A stretch of 64,000 nucleotides of DNA from CAVQND01 sp964653485 (lineage in GTDB: Bacteria > Verrucomicrobiota > Verrucomicrobiia > Limisphaerales > UBA8199): the NCBI GenBank assembly GCA_964653485.1, contig CAZZFF010000006.1:1-64000 (forward strand). Direction: 5' to 3'. This document shows positions 51,298-60,403 of this stretch, one piece after another. The notes under the pieces were generated by a model. It was not told the DNA's origin. It saw only the letters and a program-made list of their open reading frames with translations, and ran no database searches. Positions within the stretch are counted from its first letter, which is position 1. Each line of letters starts with the position of its first letter. The position numbers were made by a program, and so were the translations under genes.

Positions 51298-54200
51298 ATG
51301 CCGAGGCTGACGCTGGTTCTGCTGGCGATTGCGGCGCTGATCGAGGGCGGTTCCAACCTGGTTGGCGCCGAGGAGGCCCGGTTGCTGCGGTTTCCGGCGA
51401 TTCATGGGGAGCAACTGGTGTTCGGGTACGCGGGCGACTTGTTCACGGTCCCGGCCAAGGGCGGGCTGGCCCGGCGTTTGACCAGCGACGTGGGCTACGA
51501 GATGTTTCCTCGTTTCTCGCCGGACGGCAAGTGGATCGCGTTCACGGGGCAGTATGACGGGAACACCGAGGTGTACTTGATGCCCGCCGAGGGGGGAGTG
51601 CCCAAGCGGTTGACCTACACGGCCACCCTGGAACGGGACGACGTGTCGGACCGCATGGGTCCGAACAACATCGTGATGACGTGGCGGGATGCCAAGACGA
51701 TTATTTTTCGGTCCAGGCGCGCCGATTGGAACCCATTCAGGGGACATCTCTTTTCTGTTTCCGTGGAGGGCGGATTGCCGGAGGAGTTGCCTCTGCCTCG
51801 AGGGGGCTGGTGCTCGTTTTCTCCGGACCAGAAGCAACTGGCGTATAATCGGGTCTTTCGCGAGTTCCGCACGTGGAAGCGCTACCGCGGCGGCCAGGCG
51901 GATGATATATGGATTTACGATTTCGAGAACAAGACGACCCAGAGGGTGACCGACGACCCCGCGCAGGACGTGTTTCCGATGTGGCACGGGGAGAGCATTT
52001 ATTTTCTGTCGGACCGTGACGAGAGCCGGCGGATGAACCTGTTTGCGTACGATACCAAGACGAAGAGCACCCGGCAGGTGACTCACTTCAACGACTTTGA
52101 CATCAAGTTCCCCTCTTTGGGGGACACGGCCATCGTCTTCGAGAAGGGCGGGTGGATTTACCGCATGGATTTCGACGGGGAACGGGTCGTGCAGGTCCCG
52201 ATCGAGGTCCACGAGGACTTTGCGATTGGGCGGGGCCATCTGATCGACGTGAGCAAGTCGGCGACCAGCGGCGATATTGCGCCGGACGGTTCCCGCGCGG
52301 TGTTTGTGGCGCGGGGCGACATCTTCACCGTCCCGGCCAAGCACGGCCCCACGCGGAACCTGACGCAGACCCCGGGGGTTCACGAGCGCGAGGCGGTGTG
52401 GTCGCCGGACGGCAAGTGGATAGCGTACATCGGGGACGCCAGCGGCGAGGATGAGATTTACATTCGCCCGCAGGACGGCGGGGGCACGCCCACGCGCTTG
52501 ACGAGCAACGGAGACACGTACAAGTATTCGCCGGCCTGGTCGCCGGACTCGAAGCGGGTCCTATGGTCCGACAAGAAGAACCGGCTGCAATTCGTCGATG
52601 CGGCCACGAAAGAGGTCACGCTCGTGGACCAGTCGGCGGCGTGGGAAATCCGTGACTACACCTGGGCGCCGGACAGCCAATGGATAGCTTACACGCGCCC
52701 GGAGCAACTCCGCTTCGCGAACATTCATCTCTACTCGTTGGCGACGAGGGAGAGGGTCCAGGCCACGGATGGGTGGTTCCAGGTCGGCGGGCCCGAGTTC
52801 AGCTCGGACGGCAAGTTCCTGTTCTTTCTTTCGGAGCGGAGCTTCAACCCGACCTACGGCCAGACCGAGTGGAACCATGTCTATACCGATATGCAGAAGA
52901 TTTACCTGCTGACGCTGGCCAAGGAGGTCAAGTCGCCATTCGCCCCGAAGAGCGACGAGGTCAAGATCGCGGGCGAGGACGAGAAAAAGGAGGGCAAGAA
53001 GGCGGAGGGAGAGAACAAAGGCGGCTCCCAGGCGCCTTCGGAGACGGCCAAGACGAACGAGGTCAAGAAGGTGACGGTCAAGGTGGACGCGGAGGGTTTG
53101 CAGCAGCGCGTCGCCGTGCTGCCGGCGCCGGCGTCCAGCTACGATCATCTGACCTCTGTGGGCGACAAACTGTACTACGTCCGCAAAGAGAAGCTGTTCT
53201 TCTATGACTTTGAAAAGGAGAAGGAGACCGAGCTGGGGGATTTTGGAAGCTACCAGGTCTCGGCGAACCAGAAGAAGATGCTGGTCTCCAAGAGCGGGTC
53301 TTTTTCGATCATCGACCTGCCGACCGCCAAGATCGAGGCGAAGGAAACGCTCGATTTGGGCGATCTCAAGGTCCGCCTGGACAGGCGCGCGGAGTGGGAG
53401 CAGATGTATCAGGAATGCTGGCGGCAGATGCGGGACTTCGTGTACGACCCGAACTTGCACGGGGTGGACTGGCAGGGCATCCGCAAGCTTTATGAGCCGC
53501 TGGTCGGCTACGTGGAGCATCGAGCCGACCTGACTTATATCATTGGAGAGATGATCGGCGAGTTGAACCTGGGGCATTGTTATGTCGGAGGCGGGGACTA
53601 TCCCAAGCCGGAGCGCATTCCGGTGGGGTTGCTTGGCGCCGTGCTGGTCCGCCACGCCCCTTCCGGCTTCTACCAGGTCGCCGAGATTCTCCCGGGCCAG
53701 AACTGGGACAAGAGCCTGCGGTCGCCTCTGACGGAGATCGGGGTGAATGTGAAGACGGGAGATTTCATCGTGGCGGTCGATGGGAAGCCGGCGGACCAGA
53801 TGACCGACATTTATTCGGCCCTGGTCGGGAAGGCCAACAAACAGGTGACGCTGCGGGTCAACAGCGCGCCAAAGGCCGAAGGCGCGCACGACGAGGTCGT
53901 CATCCCGACGGCGGATGAGCAGGACCTTTACTATCTGAAGTGGATTCAAGGGAACATCGAGAAAGTCAACAAAGCGACGGACGGCAAGGCGGGCTACGTT
54001 CACATCCGGGACATGCAGACCGAGGGGCTGAACGACTTCACGAAGTTCTTCTATCCCCAACTTTACAAGGAGGCGCTGATCGTGGACGTGCGGGGCAACG
54101 GCGGGGGGAGCGTGTCACCCCAGATCATCGAGCGGCTCCGGCGGGAGCCCGCGTTCTGGACGATCTCCCGCAACGGCGCTGTGGGGGTTGATCCGAGCGG

Positions 54201-54591
54201 GATGGCCCTGGGTCCCAAGGTGCTGCTGCTTGATCAGTTCAGCGCCAGCGACGGCGACATTGTGGCTTACCGGTTCAAGAAGTACAAGCTCGGGCCGGTG
54301 ATCGGGCTTCGGAGTTGGGGCGGTGTGGTGGGCATCCGGGGGTCGCTGCCCTTGCTCGATGGCGGTTATCTCAACCGCCCCGAGTTTTCGCGCTTCGACC
54401 TCGAGGGTCGAGAGTGGATTATGGAAGGCAAAGGGGTCGAGCCGGACATTGTCGTCGATAACGATCCGGCGCATGAATACGCCGGCGTGGACGACCAACT
54501 GAATCGGGCCATAGACGAGATCAAATCGGCGCTGGCCAGGAACCCGGTGCGCATTCCCCAGCCCCCGCCCTACCCGGACAAGCACAAGTAG
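51298..54591 (+). CDS. exported tricorn-type protease (propellers, PDZ, S41 core)
   Basis: 1097 residues. Start ATG 51298 precedes a signal peptide (LTLVLLAIAALIEGGSNLVGA); the frame is open to 51091 but lacks protein character there. WD/PD40-like propeller blades (SPDGKWIAFTGQYDG, SPDGKWIAYIGDASGEDEIY, SPDSKRVLW) fill about 25-650 and are interrupted by a charged linker (EDEKKEGKKAEGENKGGS). A PDZ-like segment (VKTGDFIVAVDGKPADQM) and S41 core follow, with H760 in LNLGHCYVGG, SASDGD at 982-987 and E1043 in EGKGVEPDIV. The Ser before His found in archaeal tricorn is Gly here. It probably degrades peptides in the periplasm and partners with the downstream aminopeptidase. Confidence 0.85.
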   Translation: MPRLTLVLLAIAALIEGGSNLVGAEEARLLRFPAIHGEQLVFGYAGDLFTVPAKGGLARRLTSDVGYEMFPRFSPDGKWIAFTGQYDGNTEVYLMPAEGGVPKRLTYTATLERDDVSDRMGPNNIVMTWRDAKTIIFRSRRADWNPFRGHLFSVSVEGGLPEELPLPRGGWCSFSPDQKQLAYNRVFREFRTWKRYRGGQADDIWIYDFENKTTQRVTDDPAQDVFPMWHGESIYFLSDRDESRRMNLFAYDTKTKSTRQVTHFNDFDIKFPSLGDTAIVFEKGGWIYRMDFDGERVVQVPIEVHEDFAIGRGHLIDVSKSATSGDIAPDGSRAVFVARGDIFTVPAKHGPTRNLTQTPGVHEREAVWSPDGKWIAYIGDASGEDEIYIRPQDGGGTPTRLTSNGDTYKYSPAWSPDSKRVLWSDKKNRLQFVDAATKEVTLVDQSAAWEIRDYTWAPDSQWIAYTRPEQLRFANIHLYSLATRERVQATDGWFQVGGPEFSSDGKFLFFLSERSFNPTYGQTEWNHVYTDMQKIYLLTLAKEVKSPFAPKSDEVKIAGEDEKKEGKKAEGENKGGSQAPSETAKTNEVKKVTVKVDAEGLQQRVAVLPAPASSYDHLTSVGDKLYYVRKEKLFFYDFEKEKETELGDFGSYQVSANQKKMLVSKSGSFSIIDLPTAKIEAKETLDLGDLKVRLDRRAEWEQMYQECWRQMRDFVYDPNLHGVDWQGIRKLYEPLVGYVEHRADLTYIIGEMIGELNLGHCYVGGGDYPKPERIPVGLLGAVLVRHAPSGFYQVAEILPGQNWDKSLRSPLTEIGVNVKTGDFIVAVDGKPADQMTDIYSALVGKANKQVTLRVNSAPKAEGAHDEVVIPTADEQDLYYLKWIQGNIEKVNKATDGKAGYVHIRDMQTEGLNDFTKFFYPQLYKEALIVDVRGNGGGSVSPQIIERLRREPAFWTISRNGAVGVDPSGMALGPKVLLLDQFSASDGDIVAYRFKKYKLGPVIGLRSWGGVVGIRGSLPLLDGGYLNRPEFSRFDLEGREWIMEGKGVEPDIVVDNDPAHEYAGVDDQLNRAIDEIKSALARNPVRIPQPPPYPDKHK

Positions 54592-54685
54592 GCCGCACAG
54601 CCGCCAATGGAAGCCAAGAAGGTCGAATGTATGTGGAGGCCGGCCGCGCCGCAGGCAATGTCAGCACCACGGAACTAAACCAAAA

Positions 54686-57412
54686 ATGAAAAAGCCGCAG
54701 AAGATGGGTGGTTGGGAATATATACCGTCGAGAGGGCCGGAGGATGCGAGGGCGCATCAAATCCTGGCTTCTTTCGTGTCCTTGCTGGTCCTGGTCCTTT
54801 GGGCGGGCGGCACACGGGCGGAAGAGGACTCGGCCGGCCTCGAATGCCGGGAGTCGGCGCGGTTCGCGGCACCGGGCGATTCGGGTGTCCGCCGGCAATA
54901 CGCTGCCGACCGCGAGGTGGAAGTTCTGCACCTGGCATTGGACGTGACCCCGGATTTCAAGCAGCGCACGATCGAAGGCAAGGCCACGCTCCGCTTCCGG
55001 CCGGTGGCGCGCCCCGTGCGCGAACTCAAGCTGGACGCCGTCGGCCTGGACGTACATTCGGTGACAGCCACCGAGAAACTGCGGGCGTGGCAGGTGACGG
55101 CGGAGAACGTCGTCCTGACCTTCGAGGCCCCCGTCGCCGCGGGCCGGGAGGTGAGCCTGACGGTTGTTTACCGGGCCGAGCCCGTCCAGGGACTTTATTT
55201 TCGGACGCCGGAGCAGGGCTACAAGCCGGGGGACACTCACCTCTTTAGCCAGGGCGAGGAGATCGAGGCGCGCCACTGGTATCCGTGTTTGGATTCGCCG
55301 AACGTGAAATTCACCTCGGAGGTCACCTGCCGGGTGCCTGCGGGAATGACCGTGATTTCCAACGGCCGGATGACGAGCCGGGAGGCGGACCCGGCGACGG
55401 GGCTGGTGGCGGTGCATTGGTCGCAGGAGAAGCCGCACGCGAACTACCTCGTTACGCTGGCAGCCGGTTATTTCACGAAGCTGGAGGCCAAACACAGGGA
55501 CCTGCCGCTGGCTTTTTATACGCCGCCTTCGGAGGCCAAAGAGGCGGCGGCCTCGTTCCGCGACACGGTGGACATGGTCGAGTTCTTCGAGCAGGAGATC
55601 GGGGTGCCTTATCCGTGGGCCAAGTACGACCAGGTGTGCGTCAATGACTTCGTGGCGGGCGGGATGGAGAACACGAGCGCCACGACCCTGACCGACCGCA
55701 CGCTCTTCACCGAGGCAACGGAGAACTTGCGGGAGAGCGACGGGCTGATGTCGCACGAGCTGGCGCACCAATGGTTCGGAGACCTGGTCACGTGCAAAGA
55801 CTGGAGCCACATCTGGCTCAACGAGGGGTTCGCCACTTACTACGAGTCGCTCTACGACGCGCACAAGAACGGGCGCGAGGCGATGCTCTACGAACTCTAC
55901 CAGCGGGCGCGCATGATTACAGGCATCCCCGACGACACCCAGGCGATCGTCCGGCGGACTTATGACAAACCGGGCGACATGTTCGGCTACCTCTCCTACC
56001 CCAAGGCGAGCTGGGTCCTGCACATGCTCCGCTCGGACCTGGGGCCGGACCTCTACCGCCAATGTGTGCGGACCTACCTTCAGCGCCACCAGTTCGGCAA
56101 CGTGGTCACGGAGGATCTTCGCGCCGTTATCGAGGAACTTTCGGGCCGGTCGTTCGACCAGTTTTTCGATCAATGGCTCTACCACGGTCATCATCCTGAA
56201 ATCGAGGCCACGTATAGTTGGGATGAAACGGCGCGCCTCGCCAAGGTCTCGCTCCGCCAGACGCAGAAGCTCAGCGACAACGTCCTGCTTTTCAATTTTC
56301 CGCTCGCCATTCGCTTCAAAGGCCGGTTCGGCGCGATTGACCGCGCCATCCAGGTGTCTCAAAAGGAAGAGGACTTCTATTTCCCCCTGGATTCCGCGCC
56401 GGAGAGCGTCAGGCTCGACCCGGACTACACGCTGCTGGCCAAGCTCACGTTCAACGTGCCGAACCCCATGCTCCGGGCACAACTTGCGGACAAGGACGAC
56501 ATGATTGGACGCCTGCTGGCCATCGAGCAGTTTTCGGGCCGGCGCGACCGGGAAAGCGTGGCCTTGCTCCGCAACGCGCTCAACAACGACGCGTTTTACG
56601 GCGTCCGCCTCGAAGCGGCCAAAGCGCTCCGCGCCATCCATTCCGAGGAATCGCTGACCGCGTTGCTGGATTCCGCAAAACAAAAGGACGCCCGTGTCCG
56701 CCTGGAGGTCGTGAGCTGCCTGGGGGGGTTCTACGCCCCAAGCGCCTGTGCGGCCGCCGGGCGGGTCCTGGACTCCGAGAAGAACCCCGACATCGTGGCT
56801 GCCGCCATCCGCAATCTCGCTTGCTATGGCTCGTCCGAGACGCACCAACTCCTGCTCCGGTTCCTCGGTTCCGATTCCTACCGCAACGAGGTGGCCAATG
56901 CGGCCATCGCCGCAATGCGCTCGGAGGACGACCCCGCCTTCCTGCCGCCGCTCATGGAGACCCTCTCCAAGCGCGGGGCCGATTTGACTTCCCCCGGATT
57001 GGGGCGGGGCCTCGAAACGGTGGCTTACCTGGCGCGGAACGAGGAGAAAAAGGATGTGGAGCGTGAATTCCTGCTCCGGCACCTGAATGACAAGAGGCGA
57101 TCCGTTCAACTGGCGGCGATCAACGCGCTGGGCACTTTGGGAGATGCCAGCGCGATTCCCGTCCTCCAGACCTTCGCGACCGCCGCGAAAGGCGTCCCGG
57201 AGCAAACCGCCGCGGAGCGGGCGGTTGCCGAACTTCGAGCCGGGCGCAAGCCGGTGGATGATTTCAAGAACCTGCGCCAGGAAGTCCTCGACCTGCAGAA
57301 GGCCAACCGTGACTTGCGCAAAGACCTGGACGACCTTAAGACGAAGCTCGATGCCACCGTCGCGAAGCCCCCGCCGCCCGCAGCGAAGAAGCTCCTTTCA
57401 GGCAAACATTAG
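54686..57412 (+). CDS. exported M1 family aminopeptidase with HEAT-like C-terminus
   Basis: 908 residues. A signal segment (ILASFVSLLVLVLWAGGTRAE) is followed by the M1 N-terminal beta domain. The exopeptidase motif is GGMENTS and zinc motif HELAHQWFGD (H357, E358, H361) with E380 in NEGFATYYES. The C-terminal part (about 590-870) contains HEAT-type helical repeats and a final coiled coil. It lies 94 bp after the tricorn-type gene. In archaea, M1 enzymes are tricorn-interacting factors that finish peptide hydrolysis, and the same partnership is plausible here outside the cytoplasm. Confidence 0.88.
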   Translation: MKKPQKMGGWEYIPSRGPEDARAHQILASFVSLLVLVLWAGGTRAEEDSAGLECRESARFAAPGDSGVRRQYAADREVEVLHLALDVTPDFKQRTIEGKATLRFRPVARPVRELKLDAVGLDVHSVTATEKLRAWQVTAENVVLTFEAPVAAGREVSLTVVYRAEPVQGLYFRTPEQGYKPGDTHLFSQGEEIEARHWYPCLDSPNVKFTSEVTCRVPAGMTVISNGRMTSREADPATGLVAVHWSQEKPHANYLVTLAAGYFTKLEAKHRDLPLAFYTPPSEAKEAAASFRDTVDMVEFFEQEIGVPYPWAKYDQVCVNDFVAGGMENTSATTLTDRTLFTEATENLRESDGLMSHELAHQWFGDLVTCKDWSHIWLNEGFATYYESLYDAHKNGREAMLYELYQRARMITGIPDDTQAIVRRTYDKPGDMFGYLSYPKASWVLHMLRSDLGPDLYRQCVRTYLQRHQFGNVVTEDLRAVIEELSGRSFDQFFDQWLYHGHHPEIEATYSWDETARLAKVSLRQTQKLSDNVLLFNFPLAIRFKGRFGAIDRAIQVSQKEEDFYFPLDSAPESVRLDPDYTLLAKLTFNVPNPMLRAQLADKDDMIGRLLAIEQFSGRRDRESVALLRNALNNDAFYGVRLEAAKALRAIHSEESLTALLDSAKQKDARVRLEVVSCLGGFYAPSACAAAGRVLDSEKNPDIVAAAIRNLACYGSSETHQLLLRFLGSDSYRNEVANAAIAAMRSEDDPAFLPPLMETLSKRGADLTSPGLGRGLETVAYLARNEEKKDVEREFLLRHLNDKRRSVQLAAINALGTLGDASAIPVLQTFATAAKGVPEQTAAERAVAELRAGRKPVDDFKNLRQEVLDLQKANRDLRKDLDDLKTKLDATVAKPPPPAAKKLLSGKH

Positions 57413-57504
57413 CCGCAATTCCACAAATCAAGCTCCGCTGCGACCGCGAGAAACCCAAGCTGTGTCCCGTCACGGGCCGGAGTTCGAGCATTCTTGTTTG
57501 GCGG

Positions 57505-57533
57505 TTGACAAGCCCGCGCAGTGAACACAGAAT
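57505..57533 (+). promoter_or_regulatory. candidate higBA promoter
   Basis: TTGACA (57505-57510) and CAGAAT (57528-57533) are 17 bp apart, putting the start of transcription at or just before the GTG at 57540. A closely similar sequence lies at 63658. Confidence 0.5.
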
Positions 57534-57539
57534 GTATGC

Positions 57540-57848
57540 GTGCGGATCATTAAGGAAAAGTTCCTCCGCGACTCGGCGGAACAACATCCGAAGGCCGCGA
57601 GGTACTTGGCTGCCTGGACGGCGACCGTGCGAGCTGCTCAGTGGCGAAGCATGGCTGACGTACGCCATAGCTATGGCAGCGCGGACGTCGTACGTGTCCG
57701 CAGTGGCAGGCCGGTGGTCGTGTTCAACGCCTGCGGGAACAGCTATCGGCTGGTCGTGGCTCTGCACTTCAACAGCCGGATGGCCTACATGCTCCGGTTT
57801 CTCACGCACGCAGAATACGACCGGGACAACTGGAAAGACGAATTATGA
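57540..57848 (+). CDS. higB: HigB-family mRNA interferase toxin
   Basis: 102 residues, GTG start. MRIIKEKFLRDSAEQHPKAARYLAAW, MADVRHSYGSADVVR and VVFNACGNSYRLVVALHFNSRMAYMLRFLTHAEYDR match the HigB/RelE-superfamily toxin, a ribosome-associated RNase. The toxin precedes its antitoxin and overlaps it by four bases (ATGA), typical of higBA. Confidence 0.88.
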   Translation: MRIIKEKFLRDSAEQHPKAARYLAAWTATVRAAQWRSMADVRHSYGSADVVRVRSGRPVVVFNACGNSYRLVVALHFNSRMAYMLRFLTHAEYDRDNWKDEL

Positions 57849-58270
57849 ACACCAGGACGAAACGTGGCTTCAAGGAACTGCCGAAGGACTACGCAAACCT
57901 TTGCCGGGTCTTGCTGCCGCGCCCCATCCACGACGCAGTGGACTACGCGAACATGGTGGAAGTAACCGATGCGATGGTGTTGTGGCACGACGAGTTCACC
58001 CGCGACCAAGCAGACTATTTTGACCTGCTTTGCACCCTCCTCGAAGAATACGACTCGACACACGTGAGGTGGCCGAAAGTGACGGGAGTGGACGCGCTTA
58101 AGCACCTCCTCGGCGAGCAAGGGCTTGTGGCGGCGGACCTCTCACGGCTCTTGGGCGGCAGCCGCAATCTGGGTGCGATGATTCTGCGCGGTGAGCGAAA
58201 GCTGACGCTCAATCACGTCCGCACGCTCGCAAAGCATTTTGCGGTGTCCGCCGATCTGTTCCTGGCGTGA
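57845..58270 (+). CDS. higA: HigA-family antitoxin with C-terminal HTH
   Basis: 141 residues. The C-terminal half (ALKHLLGEQGLVAADLSRLLGGSRNLGAMILRGERKLTLNHVRTLAKHFAVSADLFL) is an HTH_XRE-like DNA-binding domain. The N-terminal half binds toxin in this family. It overlaps higB and probably represses the operon. The pair appears intact. Confidence 0.87.
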   Translation: MNTRTKRGFKELPKDYANLCRVLLPRPIHDAVDYANMVEVTDAMVLWHDEFTRDQADYFDLLCTLLEEYDSTHVRWPKVTGVDALKHLLGEQGLVAADLSRLLGGSRNLGAMILRGERKLTLNHVRTLAKHFAVSADLFLA

Positions 58271-58371
58271 AGGCGGCCGCTCCGCATCGGCTCAAAGCGC
58301 GAGGACGCGGGCGATAGCTCCTTGTGCTTGAACGAGAGGCAGGCGGAAGTAAGCTCCTCCGGCACAAACGT

Positions 58372-59712
58372 ATGGCAACATCCAGCCCGACTTTTTTGAA
58401 CCGGTTGGTGGAACCGGTCATGGCGATCTTCGGCTTAGGCCGCGCCCTGGCGCTCACTATTGTCGCCGTGGTAGGCACGATCGTGATCTTAGCGTTCTTT
58501 TGGTTCTTCTACTCGGCTCCGCCCCGCCGGATTGTCATTACCAGCGGTGTGGCGGGAAGCAGTTTCCAGACAAACGCGGTGAAGTACCGCGAATTTCTCG
58601 CGCGCAGAGGGGTCACTCTGAAGATTCTTGCTTCGGAAGGGTCTCTGCAGAACCTGCAGCGGCTCAATGATCCGTCGATCCATGTCGACGTTGGATTCGT
58701 TCAGGGCGGGATTACCAACGTCGCGGACCGGCTCAAACTCGTTTCGCTTGGGAGCGTTTCCTACGAGCCGCTGCTTGTCTTTTACAAGGGTTCCAAGTCG
58801 TTGGCGTTGCTTTCGGAATTGGAAGGCAAGCGATTGGACGTTGGGCCGGTGGGCAGCGGCACGCGGGCCCTGGCCCTGGCGCTCCTGGAACTCAACGGGA
58901 TCAGGCCCGGCGGCAAGACGGCGTTCGCCGACCTGAAGGCCGCCGATCCGGCCAAGGCGCTCGAAGAGGGCGATGTTGACGCGGTGTTTGTGATGGGGGA
59001 TTCCGCGTCACCGCAGCTCATGAGCCGTCTCCTGCGGACTCCGGGAGTCCATCTCATGGACTTCACCCAGGCCGACGCTTATATCCGCCGCATCGGTTAC
59101 CTTACCAAGCTCGAATTGCCGAGGGGCTGCCTCGATTTCGGCAAGGACATTCCGCCGCAGGATGTGCATCTTCTGAGTCCCACGGTCGAACTGCTCGCCC
59201 GGCCTGACTTGCACCCGGTGCTATGCGACTTGTTGATCGAGGCGGCGCAGGAGGTGAATGGGAACGCCGGCTTGTTCAAGCGGAAGGGGGAGTTTCCCGC
59301 ACCGCACGAGCATGAATATCCGATCAGCCCCGAAGCCACCCGCTATTACAAATCCGGCAAGAGCTTTTTCTATCGCTCGCTGCCGTTCGGGCTGGCGAGC
59401 GTTGTCAACCGTGTTCTTTTTGTGTTCGTGCCATTGCTGGTTTTGCTAATCCCCGGCTTGCGGAGCATTCCCTTTTTCTTGACGCTACGGGTCAAGTTGC
59501 GCTTTTACAAGTGGTACGGCGCCTTGCTGGGCATAGAGCGGGAGATGTTGGGGCCGCTGACTGAGCAGGAGCGCCAGCGATTAATCGTCCGCCTGGCTGA
59601 GATCGAGGCTGCCGTCAGCCAAATGAAAGTGCCCATCTCGTCCGCGGACCAGTTCTATGGTCTGCGCGGCAATATCGACTCCGTGCGCGACCGGTTGTCG
59701 CGTTCGGACTAG
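58372..59712 (+). CDS. membrane-anchored TAXI-family substrate-binding protein
   Basis: 446 residues. An N-terminal transmembrane helix (ALALTIVAVVGTIVILAFFWFFY) is followed by a TAXI-type binding domain (ITSGVAGSSFQTNAVKYREFLARRGVTLKILASEGSLQNLQRLND, LDVGPVGSGTRALALALLELNGI). A second hydrophobic segment (VLFVFVPLLVLLIPGL, about 355) precedes a cytoplasmic-looking C-terminus. Classical TAXI proteins serve TRAP transporters, but no TRAP permease is here, so it may be a sensor or orphan uptake component. ATG 58372 is chosen over the upstream TTG-type start at 58324. Confidence 0.8.
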   Translation: MATSSPTFLNRLVEPVMAIFGLGRALALTIVAVVGTIVILAFFWFFYSAPPRRIVITSGVAGSSFQTNAVKYREFLARRGVTLKILASEGSLQNLQRLNDPSIHVDVGFVQGGITNVADRLKLVSLGSVSYEPLLVFYKGSKSLALLSELEGKRLDVGPVGSGTRALALALLELNGIRPGGKTAFADLKAADPAKALEEGDVDAVFVMGDSASPQLMSRLLRTPGVHLMDFTQADAYIRRIGYLTKLELPRGCLDFGKDIPPQDVHLLSPTVELLARPDLHPVLCDLLIEAAQEVNGNAGLFKRKGEFPAPHEHEYPISPEATRYYKSGKSFFYRSLPFGLASVVNRVLFVFVPLLVLLIPGLRSIPFFLTLRVKLRFYKWYGALLGIEREMLGPLTEQERQRLIVRLAEIEAAVSQMKVPISSADQFYGLRGNIDSVRDRLSRSD

Positions 59713-59812
59713 GGAGCCGTGGTGGCGGGAGGGCATTGAACAGGGGTTTCAGTGCCCTGGCGTCTCAGATGATGTGCTTGCGGACCAACTTCCTTTCGTT
59801 CAATGTTCCATT

Positions 59813-60136
59813 ATGGTCAAGCGTTCAAAGATACGCGCCTTCAGCGACGCGGTCGCGCGGAAATTCCAACCGCGGAAGATAGTGTTATTTGGTTCGTACG
59901 CATACGGCAAACCGACGGAGAGCTCGGATGTGGATCTGTTGGTGATCATGCCGCGCACTCGCTCCCATGGAGAAAGGATGTCCGTGCGCATCCTGCAGGC
60001 TATCCCGCGCGACTTCCCGCTCGACCTGCTCGTCAGGACCCCATCGGACGTGGCGAAGCGGCTGAGATGGCAGGATCCCTTCATTTGCGAGTTGGTGGAG
60101 AAGGGCACGGTTCTCTATGAAGCCGACAACGCGTGA
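59813..60136 (+). CDS. MNT-type nucleotidyltransferase (minimal, TA antitoxin-like)
   Basis: 107 residues from ATG 59813. GSYAYGKPTESSDVDLLVIM is the GSx10DxD nucleotidyltransferase motif. These proteins AMPylate and neutralise HEPN RNase toxins. Its 3' end overlaps the start of a HEPN gene that is now deleted internally (see 60117). The longer frame from 59657 overlaps the TAXI gene and is not used. Confidence 0.85.
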   Translation: MVKRSKIRAFSDAVARKFQPRKIVLFGSYAYGKPTESSDVDLLVIMPRTRSHGERMSVRILQAIPRDFPLDLLVRTPSDVAKRLRWQDPFICELVEKGTVLYEADNA

Positions 60137-60313
60137 ATGGGTCAAGCCGTGGACTACCGCTATCCAGGACACACGGCGTCACTGCGGGAGGCCAGGGCGG
60201 CGCGGGAGCATTGTCGCTCTGTCCGTGCGGAGGTGCGCCGGGCCTTGAAGCTTAAAGGCCCGACCTCGGCATCAACCCGGCACTGTCGCCCGGCTGGCGG
60301 GAGAATCTCTTGA
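60117..60313 (+). pseudogene. HEPN toxin remnant with internal deletion
   Basis: ATG 60117, overlapping the MNT gene, starts MKPTTREWVK, the usual HEPN N-terminus. The next recognisable piece, in another frame from 60149, reads VDYRYPGHTASLREARAARE then HCRSVRAEVRRALKLK, the usual HEPN C-terminus. The central domain with the RxxxxH active site, about 80-90 codons, is absent. The toxin is dead although the MNT partner remains. Confidence 0.7.
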
Positions 60314-60403
60314 GGGATGTCGGTCCTGGGCTTCGGCCGGCGTACGAAGTTCCGGCGGTGGTTTCAGAGAATAGAATCACGCCGGGACCGTCAGACACTC
60401 TAT

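Noticed and set aside
54521..57205. 894-codon antisense frame opposite the M1 aminopeptidase
   Set aside because: The plus-strand aminopeptidase has all catalytic motifs. The antisense translation is Arg/Gly/Val-rich shadow sequence, as expected in GC-rich DNA.
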